Assembly (NCBI GenBank): GCA_016718805.1
Contig: JADKCP010000004.1
Coordinates: forward strand, 186,001-250,000
Origin: Bacteroidota bacterium
GTDB lineage: Bacteria > Bacteroidota > Bacteroidia > UBA4408
DNA length: 64,000 bases
Reading direction: 5' to 3'
Shown: one piece after another, positions 27,178-38,400 of the stretch
Layout of the letters: each line of letters begins with the position of its first letter
Position numbering within the stretch: the first letter of the stretch is position 1
Translations under genes and position numbers: made by a program
Notes under the pieces: generated by a model
What the model was told of the DNA's origin: nothing
Seen by the model: only the letters and a program-made list of their open reading frames with translations
Databases searched by the model: none

Positions 27178-27984
27178 TTAACTGTTTTTTAACTGATTTA
27201 TGTACTCTGTAACTTCTGCTGAAATAGCTGCGTCGTTACTTAATTTTTTAAATTTTTCTAATGCTTCAATCGCCTTGTCCTTTTTGCCCATACTTGCATA
27301 GGTTTGTCCTAAATACAAATATGCCTCGGTAAACTCCGGTTTCATTTGAAGTATTCGTTCAAACCGTTCTATTGCTTTGTCGTATTGTCCCGATTGAACT
27401 GCAAATAATCCCAGGTTGAGTTGGGCATTTATGTGCGTTGAATCTTTTGATACAACTTCTCTCAAGAGCATTATTCCTTTCATTGGCTCTCCTGAACTTT
27501 CAACATAACAAATTCCCAAGTTTACTTTGGTATCCAAATTTGTTGAATCAAGTTCAAGCGCTTTGTTGTAGGATTCAATTGCATTATCAATAAAATAATG
27601 CCTTGCTTCATCCTTTGCAAAACGAGAGGCCTTGTAAAAAAACTCCCCTGCTTTATTCCAGCTGGTAAAAGTTGGCAGTAGCGTTGCTCCCTTTTTTAGG
27701 TAGAAAGCAGCGATTCCTGGTTGACTATTACTTAACCAAAATTGGGAAAGTGAGTCGTTTACATTCTTTAAAGCTTCAAGCTTTGCAAGCTGTAACTTTG
27801 CAGCTTCCGGCAATGTAGCCTTAATAGAATCTATAAAAATAGCTATTGAAAAGTCAACATGCTGTGGGCTTTCCGATTTCTTTGTACTTTCGGGAGCACC
27901 GGTTTTACGGGCAAATAATAAAAGAACGAGTAGTGCAATTGCTCCTAATATTGCTGTTAATTGAGCTTTAGAAGGAGTTTTCAT
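27178..27984 (-). CDS. Membrane-anchored TPR protein
   Basis: 268 residues. An N-terminal membrane segment (about residues 8-25, ILGAIALLVLLLFA) without an obvious cleavage site is followed by a short linker and several tetratricopeptide repeats (about 90-260; for example ESYNKALELDSTNLDTKVNLG, AIERFERILQMKPEFTEAYLYLG, QTYASMGKKDKAIEALEKF). TPRs mediate protein-protein contacts; the partner is unknown. It starts 5 bp after the HU gene and is followed at 12 bp by the small ribosomal-type gene, so the three are likely one transcript from the HU promoter. This arrangement recurs in Bacteroidota, but I know no demonstrated function. Confidence 0.85.
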   Translation of the reverse strand: MKTPSKAQLTAILGAIALLVLLLFARKTGAPESTKKSESPQHVDFSIAIFIDSIKATLPEAAKLQLAKLEALKNVNDSLSQFWLSNSQPGIAAFYLKKGATLLPTFTSWNKAGEFFYKASRFAKDEARHYFIDNAIESYNKALELDSTNLDTKVNLGICYVESSGEPMKGIMLLREVVSKDSTHINAQLNLGLFAVQSGQYDKAIERFERILQMKPEFTEAYLYLGQTYASMGKKDKAIEALEKFKKLSNDAAISAEVTEYINQLKNS

Positions 27985-27989
27985 TAAAA

Positions 27990-28274
27990 TTATTTTACTG
28001 TTTTCTTAATTTTCTCGCTAAATGTTTTAGCCGGTTTAAAGGCAGGTACATTGTGAGCCGGAATAATTATAGAAGTATTTTTTAGTATGTTTCTTCCAGT
28101 TTTTTCAGCTCTTTTTTTGATGATAAAAGAACCAAATCCTCTTAAATATACGTTGTTTCCTTTGGTTAATGAACCTTTAACCGATTTCATAAAGGTTTCT
28201 ACTGTAGCTTGTACGGCAACTTTTTCTATCCCTGTCTTTTCTGCAATTTCTGCAACAATATCAGCTTTTGTCAT
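27990..28274 (-). CDS. hup: HU/IHF-family DNA-binding protein
   Basis: 94 residues, the usual length of HU. It carries the family signature MTKADIVAEIAEKTG, the dimer core GNNVYLRGFGSF, and the DNA-clasping arm ending GRNILKNTSIIIPAHNVPAFKPAKTF. It is a nucleoid protein that bends DNA. It is first gene of the leftward hup-TPR-small-protein(-rng) group, divergent from mutY. Its promoter is the best match to the Bacteroidota consensus in the window. Confidence 0.93.
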   Translation of the reverse strand: MTKADIVAEIAEKTGIEKVAVQATVETFMKSVKGSLTKGNNVYLRGFGSFIIKKRAEKTGRNILKNTSIIIPAHNVPAFKPAKTFSEKIKKTVK

Positions 28275-28342
28275 TGATGTGTGTAATTTATATTTAGTTA
28301 TTATTTAGATTATTACGCTTTTACTTTTTTAATTTGGGGCTG

Positions 28343-28372
28343 CAAATATAGAATTTTAAAATACAACACCAA
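28343..28372 (-). promoter_or_regulatory. Promoter of hup (Bacteroidota type)
   Basis: On the minus strand TTG (28372-28370) is followed by a 19-bp spacer and TATATTTG (28350-28343). This matches TTG-N17-23-TAnnTTTG exactly. The predicted start is near 28337, giving a leader of about 60 nt before hup. Confidence 0.75.
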
Positions 28373-28421
28373 AAATGAACCAGTTGTTTTTTATTCTGTT
28401 TCATAGTGTTACGCATTAATT

Positions 28422-29474
28422 ATGGATTTTACATATCGTCTACTTCATTGGTACAGCCTCAATAAACGTGATTTGCCATGGAGAGCAACTCAAAATGCTT
28501 ATCATATATGGCTATCAGAAATTATTTTACAACAAACCCGTGTTGCTCAAGGTTTGCCTTATTATTTGCGCTTTGTGGAGCAGTTTCCTGATGTAGTTTC
28601 ATTGGCAAAGGCAGATGAAAGCAGTATTTTAAAGCTTTGGCAAGGCTTAGGCTATTATTCACGTGCTCGAAATTTGCATGCTGCTGCCAAAGAAATACAA
28701 ACATTGCATAAAGGAGTATTTCCAAAAGATTACGATAAAATAAGAGCACTTAAGGGAATTGGTGATTATACTGCAGCCGCAATCGCATCTTTCGCTTTTA
28801 ATAAATCGTACGCTGTAGTCGACGGAAATGTGTACCGCGTGCTTTCACGTGTTTTTGGAATTGAAACACCTATTGATTCAACTAGTGGTAAAAAAGAATT
28901 CGCACAACTGGCACAAGAATTATTGCCAATAAAAAATGTAGCAGCGTATAACCAAGCCATCATGGAATTTGGAGCAGTACAATGTGTGCCTGCAAATCCC
29001 CATTGTGATTCGTGCTGTTTAAACGACATATGCATTGCAAATAAAAGCAATAGCGTAAAACAGCTTCCTGTGAAAGCAAAAAAAACGAAACAACGACATC
29101 GCTATTTCAATTATTTACTACTTGAACACAAGAATAAAATCATTCTACACAAACGTGGTTCAGGCGATATTTGGCAAGGATTATATGAGTTCCCACTAAT
29201 CGAAACTCAAAAGGCTGTTTCCGAAAAACAACTCCTTCAAAGTGCCGATTTTAAACAAATTCTTTGTCAAACTAAATTTACACTTACACGCGTTTCATCA
29301 ACAACTAAACATATTCTCAGTCATCAAATTTTGCATGCACGGTTTTATCATTTCACTTTACAGAACAAACTTCCATTATCTTCAAAAAAGAAATATATTG
29401 TTGTAAAAATAGAAGACATTAATAAACATGCTTTGCCAAGGTTGATTGATCGCTATATTACTACAATTGATTAA
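28422..29474 (+). CDS. mutY: Adenine DNA glycosylase MutY
   Basis: 350 residues. MutY removes adenine mispaired with 8-oxoguanine in base-excision repair. Seen here: the catalytic Glu in SEIILQQTR (E33), the helix-hairpin-helix LKGIGDYTAAAI (110-121), the catalytic Asp in VVDGNVYRV (D134), and a complete iron-sulfur loop C188-X6-C195-X2-C198-X5-C204. The C-terminal NUDIX-like domain that recognises 8-oxoG is present (HKRGSGDIWQGLYEFP, about 235-350). It is divergent from hup, a pairing conserved in Bacteroidota. No intrinsic terminator follows; the 253 bp to the next gene hold only the terminator of the converging hpd gene. Confidence 0.95.
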   Translation: MDFTYRLLHWYSLNKRDLPWRATQNAYHIWLSEIILQQTRVAQGLPYYLRFVEQFPDVVSLAKADESSILKLWQGLGYYSRARNLHAAAKEIQTLHKGVFPKDYDKIRALKGIGDYTAAAIASFAFNKSYAVVDGNVYRVLSRVFGIETPIDSTSGKKEFAQLAQELLPIKNVAAYNQAIMEFGAVQCVPANPHCDSCCLNDICIANKSNSVKQLPVKAKKTKQRHRYFNYLLLEHKNKIILHKRGSGDIWQGLYEFPLIETQKAVSEKQLLQSADFKQILCQTKFTLTRVSSTTKHILSHQILHARFYHFTLQNKLPLSSKKKYIVVKIEDINKHALPRLIDRYITTID

Positions 29475-29672
29475 TTCAAATTCCATATTGTTTTATTGCT
29501 ATTCTTATGAAGAATGCACTAAAAAAGAAGATTCAAATGAAAAGTATTTTCAATTTAGAACGAAAAACATTCCTAAAGCACTGAACGCATTGAAAGGTGA
29601 TTCGATGACCTAAATTTATTGATAAAAGCAGCTTTGCGGTTAATTTTATTGAGTAATAATCACTTCTTCACA

Positions 29673-29710
29673 AAAAAACTCCCCACTGCAGCTAGCAATG
29701 GGGAGTTTTA
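29673..29710 (-). terminator. Intrinsic terminator of hpd
   Basis: AAAACTCCCCA (29676-29686) pairs with TGGGGAGTTTT (29700-29710) around a 13-nt loop. On the minus strand the stem is followed by a run of T (complement of the A run at 29673-29679). It lies 18 bp past the hpd stop codon. Confidence 0.85.
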
Positions 29711-29727
29711 GCAGTAATTATTTCTTA

Positions 29728-30888
29728 TTATAAAGTTCCTCTTTTCTCTTGTTCTCGTTCAATGGACTCAAATAAAGCTTTGAAATTTCCTGCTCCAAAA
29801 CCCTTTGCCCCCATGCGTTGAATGATTTCGAAAAATAATGTAGGACGATCTTCGAGTGGCTTTGTAAAAATCTGAAGTAAATATCCATCCTCATCTGCAT
29901 CTACTAAAATAGCTAGCTTTTCAATTACACTCATATCCTCCTTCATCATACTCATGTGCTTCCCTAAACGATTCGGAATTTCTTCATAGTAAGCATGTGG
30001 TGGTGCCGATAAAAATTCAACTCCTCTTGCTCTAAGTTCCATTACTGTCTTTATAATATCGTCGGTGGCAATAGCCATATGTTGCACACCCGATCCTTCA
30101 TAAAAATCAATATATTCTTCAATCTGAGATTTCTTCTTTCCTTTGGCCGGTTCATTAATTGGAAATTTAATTCTGCCATTTCCATTACTCATCACCTTAC
30201 TCATTAAAGCTGAGTATTCAGTGGTTATTTGTTTGTCGTCAAACGATAAAAAATTCACAAATCCCATTACTTCTTCATACCATTTTACCCATTGGTTCAT
30301 TTCTCCCCAACCTACATTACCGACCATGTGATCAATAAATTTTAAGCCAACTGGAGTTGGATTATAATCTGACTTCCACGTTTGATATCCAGGTAAAAAA
30401 GTTCCTTTATAATTCTTACGTTCAACGAACATATGAACTGTTTCACCATAAGTGTAAATTCCTGATCGAACAACTTCACCATGCTCATCCTTTTCAACTG
30501 TTGGTTCCATAAAAGGCTTTGCACCACGTTTTACTGTTTCTTCAAACGATTTTTTAGCATCTTCCACCCAAAGTGCAATAATCTTTACCCCATCTCCATG
30601 CTTTGTTAAATGCTGATTAATCGGCGAAGTAGAGTTAAGTGGAGTAGTAAGTACAATGCGTATTTTATCTTGTGCTAACACATACGAAGCATAGTCTTTA
30701 CACCCTGTTTCAAGTCCTTTGTAAGCATACGATTGAAATCCAAATGCTGTCTTATAAAAATGCGCTGCTTGCTTTGCGTTGCCAACATAAAGCTCAACGT
30801 AGTCAGTACCTAGCAAAGGCAAAAAGTCTTGTGCTCCTTCAAAAATTTTTTCTAAACCGTATTCAACATTTTTTATTTCTGTTGCCAT
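29728..30888 (-). CDS. hpd: 4-hydroxyphenylpyruvate dioxygenase
   Basis: 386 residues, normal length. It converts 4-hydroxyphenylpyruvate to homogentisate in tyrosine degradation (cytoplasmic, Fe(II)-dependent). The two vicinal-oxygen-chelate halves are visible, with metal ligands H187 (IDHMVGNV), H270 (GVQHMAIATDD) and E354 (LFFEIIQRMG), and the C-terminal gate helix GFGAGNFKALFESIEREQ. It lies 66 bp after hmgA on the same strand and is closed by an intrinsic terminator, so hmgA-hpd looks like a two-gene operon running substrate-product in reverse order. Fumarylacetoacetase and maleylacetoacetate isomerase are not in the window. Confidence 0.96.
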   Translation of the reverse strand: MATEIKNVEYGLEKIFEGAQDFLPLLGTDYVELYVGNAKQAAHFYKTAFGFQSYAYKGLETGCKDYASYVLAQDKIRIVLTTPLNSTSPINQHLTKHGDGVKIIALWVEDAKKSFEETVKRGAKPFMEPTVEKDEHGEVVRSGIYTYGETVHMFVERKNYKGTFLPGYQTWKSDYNPTPVGLKFIDHMVGNVGWGEMNQWVKWYEEVMGFVNFLSFDDKQITTEYSALMSKVMSNGNGRIKFPINEPAKGKKKSQIEEYIDFYEGSGVQHMAIATDDIIKTVMELRARGVEFLSAPPHAYYEEIPNRLGKHMSMMKEDMSVIEKLAILVDADEDGYLLQIFTKPLEDRPTLFFEIIQRMGAKGFGAGNFKALFESIEREQEKRGTL

Positions 30889-30954
30889 TATTTCTTTTAA
30901 TTTATGTGTTTAAATTCCTGTAAAACAACCGTTAACCTAAGGATTATTTATTAC

Positions 30955-32112
30955 TTATTCTACCCAACTTTTATAATATGCCCCATCATCTATTCTCACG
31001 GCTTCTTCAGTTACCATTAAAGGTCTGAATGTATCAACCATTACAGCTAATTCTTGAGTTTCCTTTTGACCAATACTTCGCTCCATTGCTCCCGGTGCCG
31101 GTCCATGTGGAATTCCCTTTGGATGCAAAGTAATGTGGCCTTGCTCAATATTGTTTCTACTCATAAAATCCCCATCCACATAATACAACACCTCATCACT
31201 ATCAATATTGCTATGGTTATAAGGTGCAGGAATCGCCAAAGGATGATAATCGTACAATCGTGGACAAAATGAACAAACTACAAAAGTAGAAGTCTCAAAA
31301 GTTTGATGTACCGGCGGTGGCAAATGAACTCTACCGGTTAATGGTTCAAAATTATGAATGCTGAACCCAAATGGAAAATTATAACCATCCCAACCAATAA
31401 CATCAAAAGGATGCGTAGCGTAAACCACATCATGTAGTCTGTTTTCTTTTTTAATCTTTATCAAAAAGTCTCCCTTTTCATCATAAGTTTCTATCACTTT
31501 TGGAAGTTTAAAATCTCGCTCACAAAAAGGTGAATGTTCTAACAATTGACCGCTGCTACTTTTGTACCTTTTTGGGGTATAAAACGGTGCATACGATTCA
31601 ACGTAAAATAAACGATTTTCAGTGGTTTCAAACTCAATTTGATAAATCATTCCTCTTGGAATTATCAAGTAATCGCCATATTCAAAGGGTATATTTCCCA
31701 TAAAGGTGCGCAAAGTTCCTTTTCCTTTATGAATAAAAATTAGCTCATCAGCATCTGCATTTTTATAAAAGTAGTTGCGCATTGATTCCTTAGGAGCAGC
31801 CAAACCAATAGTACAATCGGCGTTTACCAGCACTGCTTTACGACTTTCCAAAAAATCATTAACTGGCAGTATGTTGAAGCCTTTTAAAAGTAGCGCTTTT
31901 ATATTTTTATCGATAGCAATTTTTGGACTAACATCAACCGATTGAAGTATTTCTTTTACCTGTGTAGGTCGCTGTGTGTGGTATAGTAATGAAGAGTGTC
32001 CATTAAAGCCCTCTGTTCCAAACAACTGCTCATAATAATATCCACCGGCAGGTTTCTTAAATTGTGTATGACGTTTTTGAGGAATTGCTCCTAAGGTATG
32101 ATAAATGGGCAT
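30955..32112 (-). CDS. hmgA: Homogentisate 1,2-dioxygenase
   Basis: 385 residues, the short form found in Bacteroidota. It opens the homogentisate ring to maleylacetoacetate using Fe(II). The cupin fold is indicated by HKGKGTLRTFMGNIPFEYGD and the C-terminal PYNHSNIDSDEVLYYVDG and HPKGIPHGP segments, which carry the likely His/Glu/His iron ligands. The neighbour downstream makes its substrate, which strongly supports the assignment. A near-consensus promoter containing a perfect palindrome lies about 50 bp upstream. Confidence 0.94.
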   Translation of the reverse strand: MPIYHTLGAIPQKRHTQFKKPAGGYYYEQLFGTEGFNGHSSLLYHTQRPTQVKEILQSVDVSPKIAIDKNIKALLLKGFNILPVNDFLESRKAVLVNADCTIGLAAPKESMRNYFYKNADADELIFIHKGKGTLRTFMGNIPFEYGDYLIIPRGMIYQIEFETTENRLFYVESYAPFYTPKRYKSSSGQLLEHSPFCERDFKLPKVIETYDEKGDFLIKIKKENRLHDVVYATHPFDVIGWDGYNFPFGFSIHNFEPLTGRVHLPPPVHQTFETSTFVVCSFCPRLYDYHPLAIPAPYNHSNIDSDEVLYYVDGDFMSRNNIEQGHITLHPKGIPHGPAPGAMERSIGQKETQELAVMVDTFRPLMVTEEAVRIDDGAYYKSWVE

Positions 32113-32165
32113 TATTGTATAAATTAAGTGATTTTCATTTCCCAGTATTAGGAATGAAAGGTTCG

Positions 32166-32200
32166 CAAAAATAAGGAATTTTAAACTGAAATTTCAGCAA
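32166..32200 (-). promoter_or_regulatory. Predicted promoter of hmgA-hpd
   Basis: On the minus strand TTG (32200-32198) and TATTTTTG (32173-32166) are separated by 24 bp, one base longer than the usual 17-23. The transcription start would be near 32159, about 47 bp before the hmgA ATG. The spacer contains the palindrome at 32186-32197. Confidence 0.55.
32186..32197. promoter_or_regulatory. Palindrome CTGAAATTTCAG, candidate operator for hmgA
   Basis: A perfect 12-bp inverted repeat sits between the -33 and -7 elements of the predicted hmgA promoter, where a bound repressor would block RNA polymerase. An imperfect second copy starts 78 bp away at 32264. The regulator is not encoded nearby. 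Confidence 0.4.
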
Positions 32201-32316
32201 AAAAAGGAGCGTGCAATGAATCATAGCTTGTAAATTTTATTTTAACAAGGGCTTTACTAGCTCCTGAAATTTCCAAATTCTGTTGAATAGGGATTTCAGT
32301 TATCAATTAAAATCAT

Positions 32317-32324
32317 TAGATTTG
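32317..32324 (+). promoter_or_regulatory. Possible -7 box for the giant adhesin gene
   Basis: TAGATTTG matches TAnnTTTG. No TTG lies at the expected distance (the nearest, at 32283-32285, is 31 bp away). If used, the leader would be about 160 nt. Confidence 0.25.
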
Positions 32325-32488
32325 CTTGTTTGTATTGCTTGGAGCGAAGGGTCAACAGCGCGTCAAAATCAAAAGTAGAAGATTTGGAAAATGTTGTAAT
32401 TAAACTTCCTAAACCTGCAATTATGAAGAAAGTGTCAAACTAACAAGGAATATAGCGTTTTTCAATTGTGCAAAATTTTACCCCAAAT

Positions 32489-35400
32489 ATGTATTTACCT
32501 ATCCGTAATCACACTTTAAAACTATTAGTTGTGCTTCTTACAACTTTAGGATTTGGTGCTCAAGCTCAAAAAAAATCTGAAATCACTGCTTTTCAAAAAC
32601 AGACAGCTTTCACCGCTTCTTACAATTCAAACTATTCAAATTTTGATAGTACTGAACCATCAGAAATTATGCTATTGGCAGCTAATTTACTTGCTAAACC
32701 TGATATTTCAACTGCACCAACAGCAGTTGATGATGCATATACAGTAGATGAGGATATTACTTTAACTATCACGATTTCATCTTCAGGTTTGCTTGGGAAT
32801 GACGCTGATTTAGATGGCGATAATTTGAGCGTTTCATTAGTTCCAATTGTTTCTCCATTGCATGGTTTACTTACATTAAATGCCGATGGTACATTTTTAT
32901 ATACTCCATTTGCTGATTACAATGGGACTGATTCATTTGTGTACGAAGTATGTGACGATGCTGCTATTCAGGAATGTTCAACAGCCAATGTAACTATAAC
33001 TATTAATTCGGTTAACGATAATCCTGTTGCAGTTAACGATGCTTCGGTTCCAGACCCCATTGAAGATACTCCTTATTCGGGTTTCGATCTTTTACTAAAC
33101 GATTCAGATGTTGATGCCGGCGATTTACTTGCTGTATCAACAACTCCGGTCTCAGGACCTTTGCATGGCAATTTAGTTTTAAATGCTAATGGTTCTTACA
33201 CTTATAACCCTGATTTAAATTTTAATGGCAACGATGCGTTTACCTATGAAGTTTGCGACAATGCACTACCACCTGCTTGTGCTCAAGCTATAGTTTCACT
33301 CAACGTACAAGCTGTAAATGATGCTCCACAGGCTGCTGCTGATACTTATTCAACAAATGAAGATCAAACTTTGAATGCTACATCAGTATTGCTTAATGAT
33401 TCAGATCCTGAAAACGATTTAATGTCTGTTTCGTTGGTACCACTTACTAATGTAGCACATGGAGTACTTCAGCTTTTTTCAAATGGAACATTCAGCTATT
33501 TACCTGATGCTAATTACAATGGTACCGATAGTTTTGTTTACGAAGTTTGTGACAACGGAACATCTGTTATGTGCAGTAGTGCCTTAGTTACAATAACTAT
33601 TAACCCTAGCAATGACGCGCCAACTGCTGTTGATGACCCGGTTACAACCGATGAAGATGTAGTATTGAATGGTGCTTCTGTGATCGCTAACGATAGCGAT
33701 CTCGATGGACATACTTTAAGCGTAAATACTACACCTTTAGTTGCCCCTTTACACGGAAATGTACTTATCAATTTTGATGGAACATACGCTTATACACCTA
33801 CTGCTAACTATTTCGGTAACGATAGCTTTACATATCAAGTATGTGATAATGGAGTACCTGTTTTATGCAGTTCTGCTTCGGTTACATTAACCATTAATCC
33901 GGTAAATGATGCTCCTGTTGCAGTAGCCGATGTTGCTAGTACCGATGAAGATGTTGTTTTAAACGGGACAAGTTTATTAGCGAATGATAGCGATCCTGAA
34001 GGAAATTCTCTTACAGTTACTACCACAGCTGTAACTCTACCCTTGCACGGGAATTTAAGTTTAAACTCTAACGGAACTTATACCTACACTCCATTTGCAA
34101 ATTATTCAGGCATTGATTCATTTGTCTATGAAGTATGTGACAATGGTTCTCCGGTGCAATGTGCAACTGCAAGCGTTTCGATCACCATTCATCCAATTGC
34201 AGATGTTCCGGTTGCTACTAACGATAATTATTCAACCAACGAAGATGTATTACTCAATGGAGCCAGTGTATTGGTAAATGATACAGATGGAGATGGTGAC
34301 ATACTTAGCGTAAACACAACTCCTTTAACGAATGTTACGAATGGCCTTTTGGTACTAAATTCAGATGGTACATTTATTTATATTCCAAGTACCAATTTTA
34401 ACGGTAGCGATAGCTTTGTTTATGAAGTGTGTGATGGCAGTTCCAATTGCACAACAGCCACAGCTATTATTACAGTAATCTCAGTAAACGATGCACCTCT
34501 TGCACAAAACGATGTTGCCATTGTTGCTGAGGATGCTGTATTAAATGGTAGTTCATTACTCGCTAACGACAGTGATCCGGAATCTAATTTGTTAAGTATT
34601 TCTACTACACCATTAGTTGCTCCGCTTCATGGTAGTTTGTTAATTAATACAGATGGAACTTATAGCTATACCCCTACTTCCAATTACAATGGAGCTGATA
34701 GCTTTGTTTATCAAGTGTGTGATAATGGTATTCCTTCGGCTTGCTCTAGTGCAACAGTTACGATTACGGTAAATTCTGTGAACGACGCTCCTACTGCAAT
34801 TGCCGACAATGTATTCACCAATGAAGATATTGTTTTAAACGGAGCATCACTCTTATTAAACGATTCCGATTTGGATGGAAATACAATTAGTATAAATACT
34901 ACTCCAGTTAGTGCTCCAACTTCTGGGATACTAACAATTAACTCCAACGGAACTTTTCAGTATACTCCTAACCTAAATTTCAACGGTACTGATAGTTTTG
35001 TTTACCGTATTTGCGACGATGGAATTCCATCACAATGCGCAACTGCCCTAGTTACAATTACTGTGAATGCGGTAAACGATAGTCCTGTTGCTCTTCCTGA
35101 TGCAGTATCAACTGCTGAAGATAATGTTTTAACAGGAACCTCTTTATTGACAAACGATAGCGACCCTGATGGTAATGCATTAACACTTTCATCTTTGCCA
35201 CTTGTTAACCCGGTGCATGGTTTGCTGACTTTAAACGCAAGTGGAACGTATGTATATACTCCCGATTTAAATTACTCCGGAACGGATAGTTTTGTGTATG
35301 AAGTTTGCGACAATTCAGCTCCTGCTGCTTGCTCATCCGCATTAGTATCCATCAACATCACAGCGGTAAATGATGCGCCTTCGCTATCCAATGATAGTTA

Positions 35401-38400
35401 TTCAACTACAGAGGATACACCGTTAAATGGTGCATCCATACTGAACAATGACAGCGATTTGGATGGAAATAATTTAGTATTAAATACTACTCCGGTTACT
35501 GCCCCTGCACATGGACAATTAACTTTAAATACAAATGGAACCTTTACCTACTTACCGGATCTAAACTATTTTGGAAGTGACCTTTTTGTATACAGTGTAT
35601 GCGACAACGGAAGCCCTTCTCTTTGTTCCACAGCGAGTGTTACACTTAACATTTCGGCCACAAACGATGCGCCAATTGCCCTAAACGGAAACTATTCAAC
35701 TTCAGAAGATGCCACACTAAATGGATCATCTGTTTTGACCAATGACAGCGACCCAGATGGCGACTTGTTAATTATAAATACCACTCCTGTTGTAAATGTA
35801 AGCAGTGGAAATCTTACACTGAATTCAAACGGTACTTTTACTTATATACCTGCTTTAAATTTTAATGGAACTGTAAGTTTTACTTATGAAGTATGCGACA
35901 ATGCAATTCCTTCGCTTTGCGCCACAGCAGTTACCTCAATTGATGTGCTTTCAGTAAACGACGCTCCCTCTGCCCTGCCCGATGTTTACTCAATAAATGA
36001 AGATACCCCACTGAACGGGAGCAGTGTTTTGGCAAATGATTTTGATTTAGAATTAAATGCAATTAGTTTAAATACAACTCCTATTATTGCTCCACTTCAT
36101 GGACTTTTAATTCTCAATAGCAATGGAACTTTCACCTATACACCGTTCCCAAATTACAATGGTACTGATAGTTTTACTTATGAAATTTGCGACAATGGAA
36201 CTCCGTCCCTTTGCGCTACTGCTGTAGCAAACATTACTATTAATTCCATTAACGACAATCCGATAGCGTTAAATGACAATAGTTCTACACTAGAAAATAT
36301 TACACTCAATGGAACTACAGTACTAGCAAACGATTCCGACCCGGAAAATGGAACACTAACTGTTTCTACAACTCCTATTAGCAATGTAAGCAATGGTACA
36401 CTAGTCCTAAACGCAAATGGAACTTACACCTATACACCTAATTTAAACTACAATGGTTTTGACACCTTCATCTATCAGGTTTGCGACAACGGAATACCTG
36501 TTGCCTGTGCAACTGCAACAGTTACCATATCTATTGGTGCAGTTAATCAGTTTCCCATTGCTACGAATGATGCCATTAGTATGAATGAAGATACTCCTAA
36601 TAGCAGCAATGTATTGAATAACGACAGCGATCCTGACTTAGATATTCTTACCGTTACAGCGGTTACTAATTTTCCAACCGCACACGGAACAATTACTTTG
36701 GCAGCTAATGGAGCATACACTTACACTCCAAATTTAAATTATAATGGACCTGATAGTTATGTGTATCAGGTTTGTGATAATGGAAACCCATCTTTATGTT
36801 CCAATGCAACCATCTCAATAACCGTACAAGCTGTAAATGATGCACCGGTTGCAGTAAACGACAATGTTACTACACCTGAAGATGCTGTTTTAAATGGCAG
36901 TTCCTTACTTATAAATGATTCGGATATTGATGGTAATCCCTTGACATTAAATACAACTCCTTTAGTTGTTCCGGCTCATGGATCGTTGGTATTAAATTCA
37001 AACGGTACCTATACATATACTCCGGCCTTAAATTATATTGGTGGTGATCTTTTTGTTTATGAAGTATGCGATAATGGTTTGCCTCCATTATGTAGTAATG
37101 CAGTTGTGTTAATTACAGTTACTGCAGTAAATGACGCACCAACTGCTACCACTGATTCATATTCTACAAATGAAGACAATGTATTGTTTGGATCAAGCGT
37201 TTTAGCAAATGATTTTGACCAAGATGGGAATTCTCTATCCCTTACCGGAGTAGCTATTACACCTCCGCTTCATGGTAATTTAGTTCTAAACGCGAATGGA
37301 ACTTTTATTTATACACCATTTTTAAATTACAATGGTACTGACAGTTTCGTATACGAAGTTTGCGACAATGGGGTTCCTTCGCTTTGTGCTAATGCAGTAG
37401 TGAACCTTACTATTACACCAATAAACGATGCTCCAATCGCAGTTGCTGATGTTGCAACAACTGCCGAAGATACACCCTTATCAGGTACTTCTGTACTAAC
37501 GAATGATTCGGATGCAGACGGAAATCCATTTACTATTAGCACAACCCCTGCTGTTTTACCCTTACATGGTACTGTAACTATAAACAGTAATGGAACTTAT
37601 TTATATACACCTACTGCAAACTATAGCGGTTCTGATAGTTTTACGTACCAGGTTTGCGACAATGGTACACCTGTGTTGTGTGCTACAGCGGTTGTGTCAA
37701 TAAACGTTACGCCTACTAATGATTCCCCGGTTGCGATTAACGATTTTGCGGTTACAAATGAAGATACCCCATTAAATGGAACTACCGTTTTGTCTAACGA
37801 TACAGACCCGGATGGTAATCCACTTATTGTTACAGTTAACCCTATAACTGCTCCAAGCAATGGAATATTGGTATTAAATTCGAACGGTACTTATTCATAT
37901 ACACCCAATTTAAATTATAACGGAACCGATAGTTTTACCTATCAAGTATGTGATAATGGAAGTCCTTCCTTATGCGCTACTGCACTTGTTACTATAACAA
38001 TAAATGCTATAAATGATGCGCCTCAAACTGTAACGGATGTATTTACTGTTACCGAAGATGCTGTTTTAAACGGTAGCAACTTATTGACAAATGACACCGA
38101 CCCTGAGGCAAATGTGTTGGTAATTACAACCGTAGCGGTTACCAATCCATTGCACGGTACAGTAACAATTAATGCCAATGGAACCTTTGTCTATACTCCA
38201 GCCGCAAATTATAATGGACCCGATTCATTCGTTTATCAAACTTGCGATGCAGGAATACCGGTAGCTTGTGCAACAGGAGTTGTAAATATAACTGTAACTC
38301 CAATAAATGATGCTCCGATAGCCCAAGATGACAATGCTTCAACACTTGAAAACGTAACCCTTAACGGTTCAGGTTTATTGAGCAATGATTCCGATCCGGA

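Larger units (their letters stand above)
32113..32488. other. Divergent intergenic region between hmgA and the giant adhesin gene
   Basis: 376 bp with no gene. It holds the predicted hmgA promoter (minus strand), a perfect 12-bp palindrome, a second imperfect copy of that palindrome (32264-32275, CTGAAATTTC shared), a further ATTTCAG half-site (32293-32299) and a TAGATTTG box facing the adhesin gene (32317-32324). The adhesin frame is open back to a GTG at 32468. Confidence 0.55.

Noticed and set aside
29475..29672. A 25-codon frame (ATG near 29507) after mutY
   Set aside because: It lacks similarity to anything I recognise and any initiation signal; likely chance.
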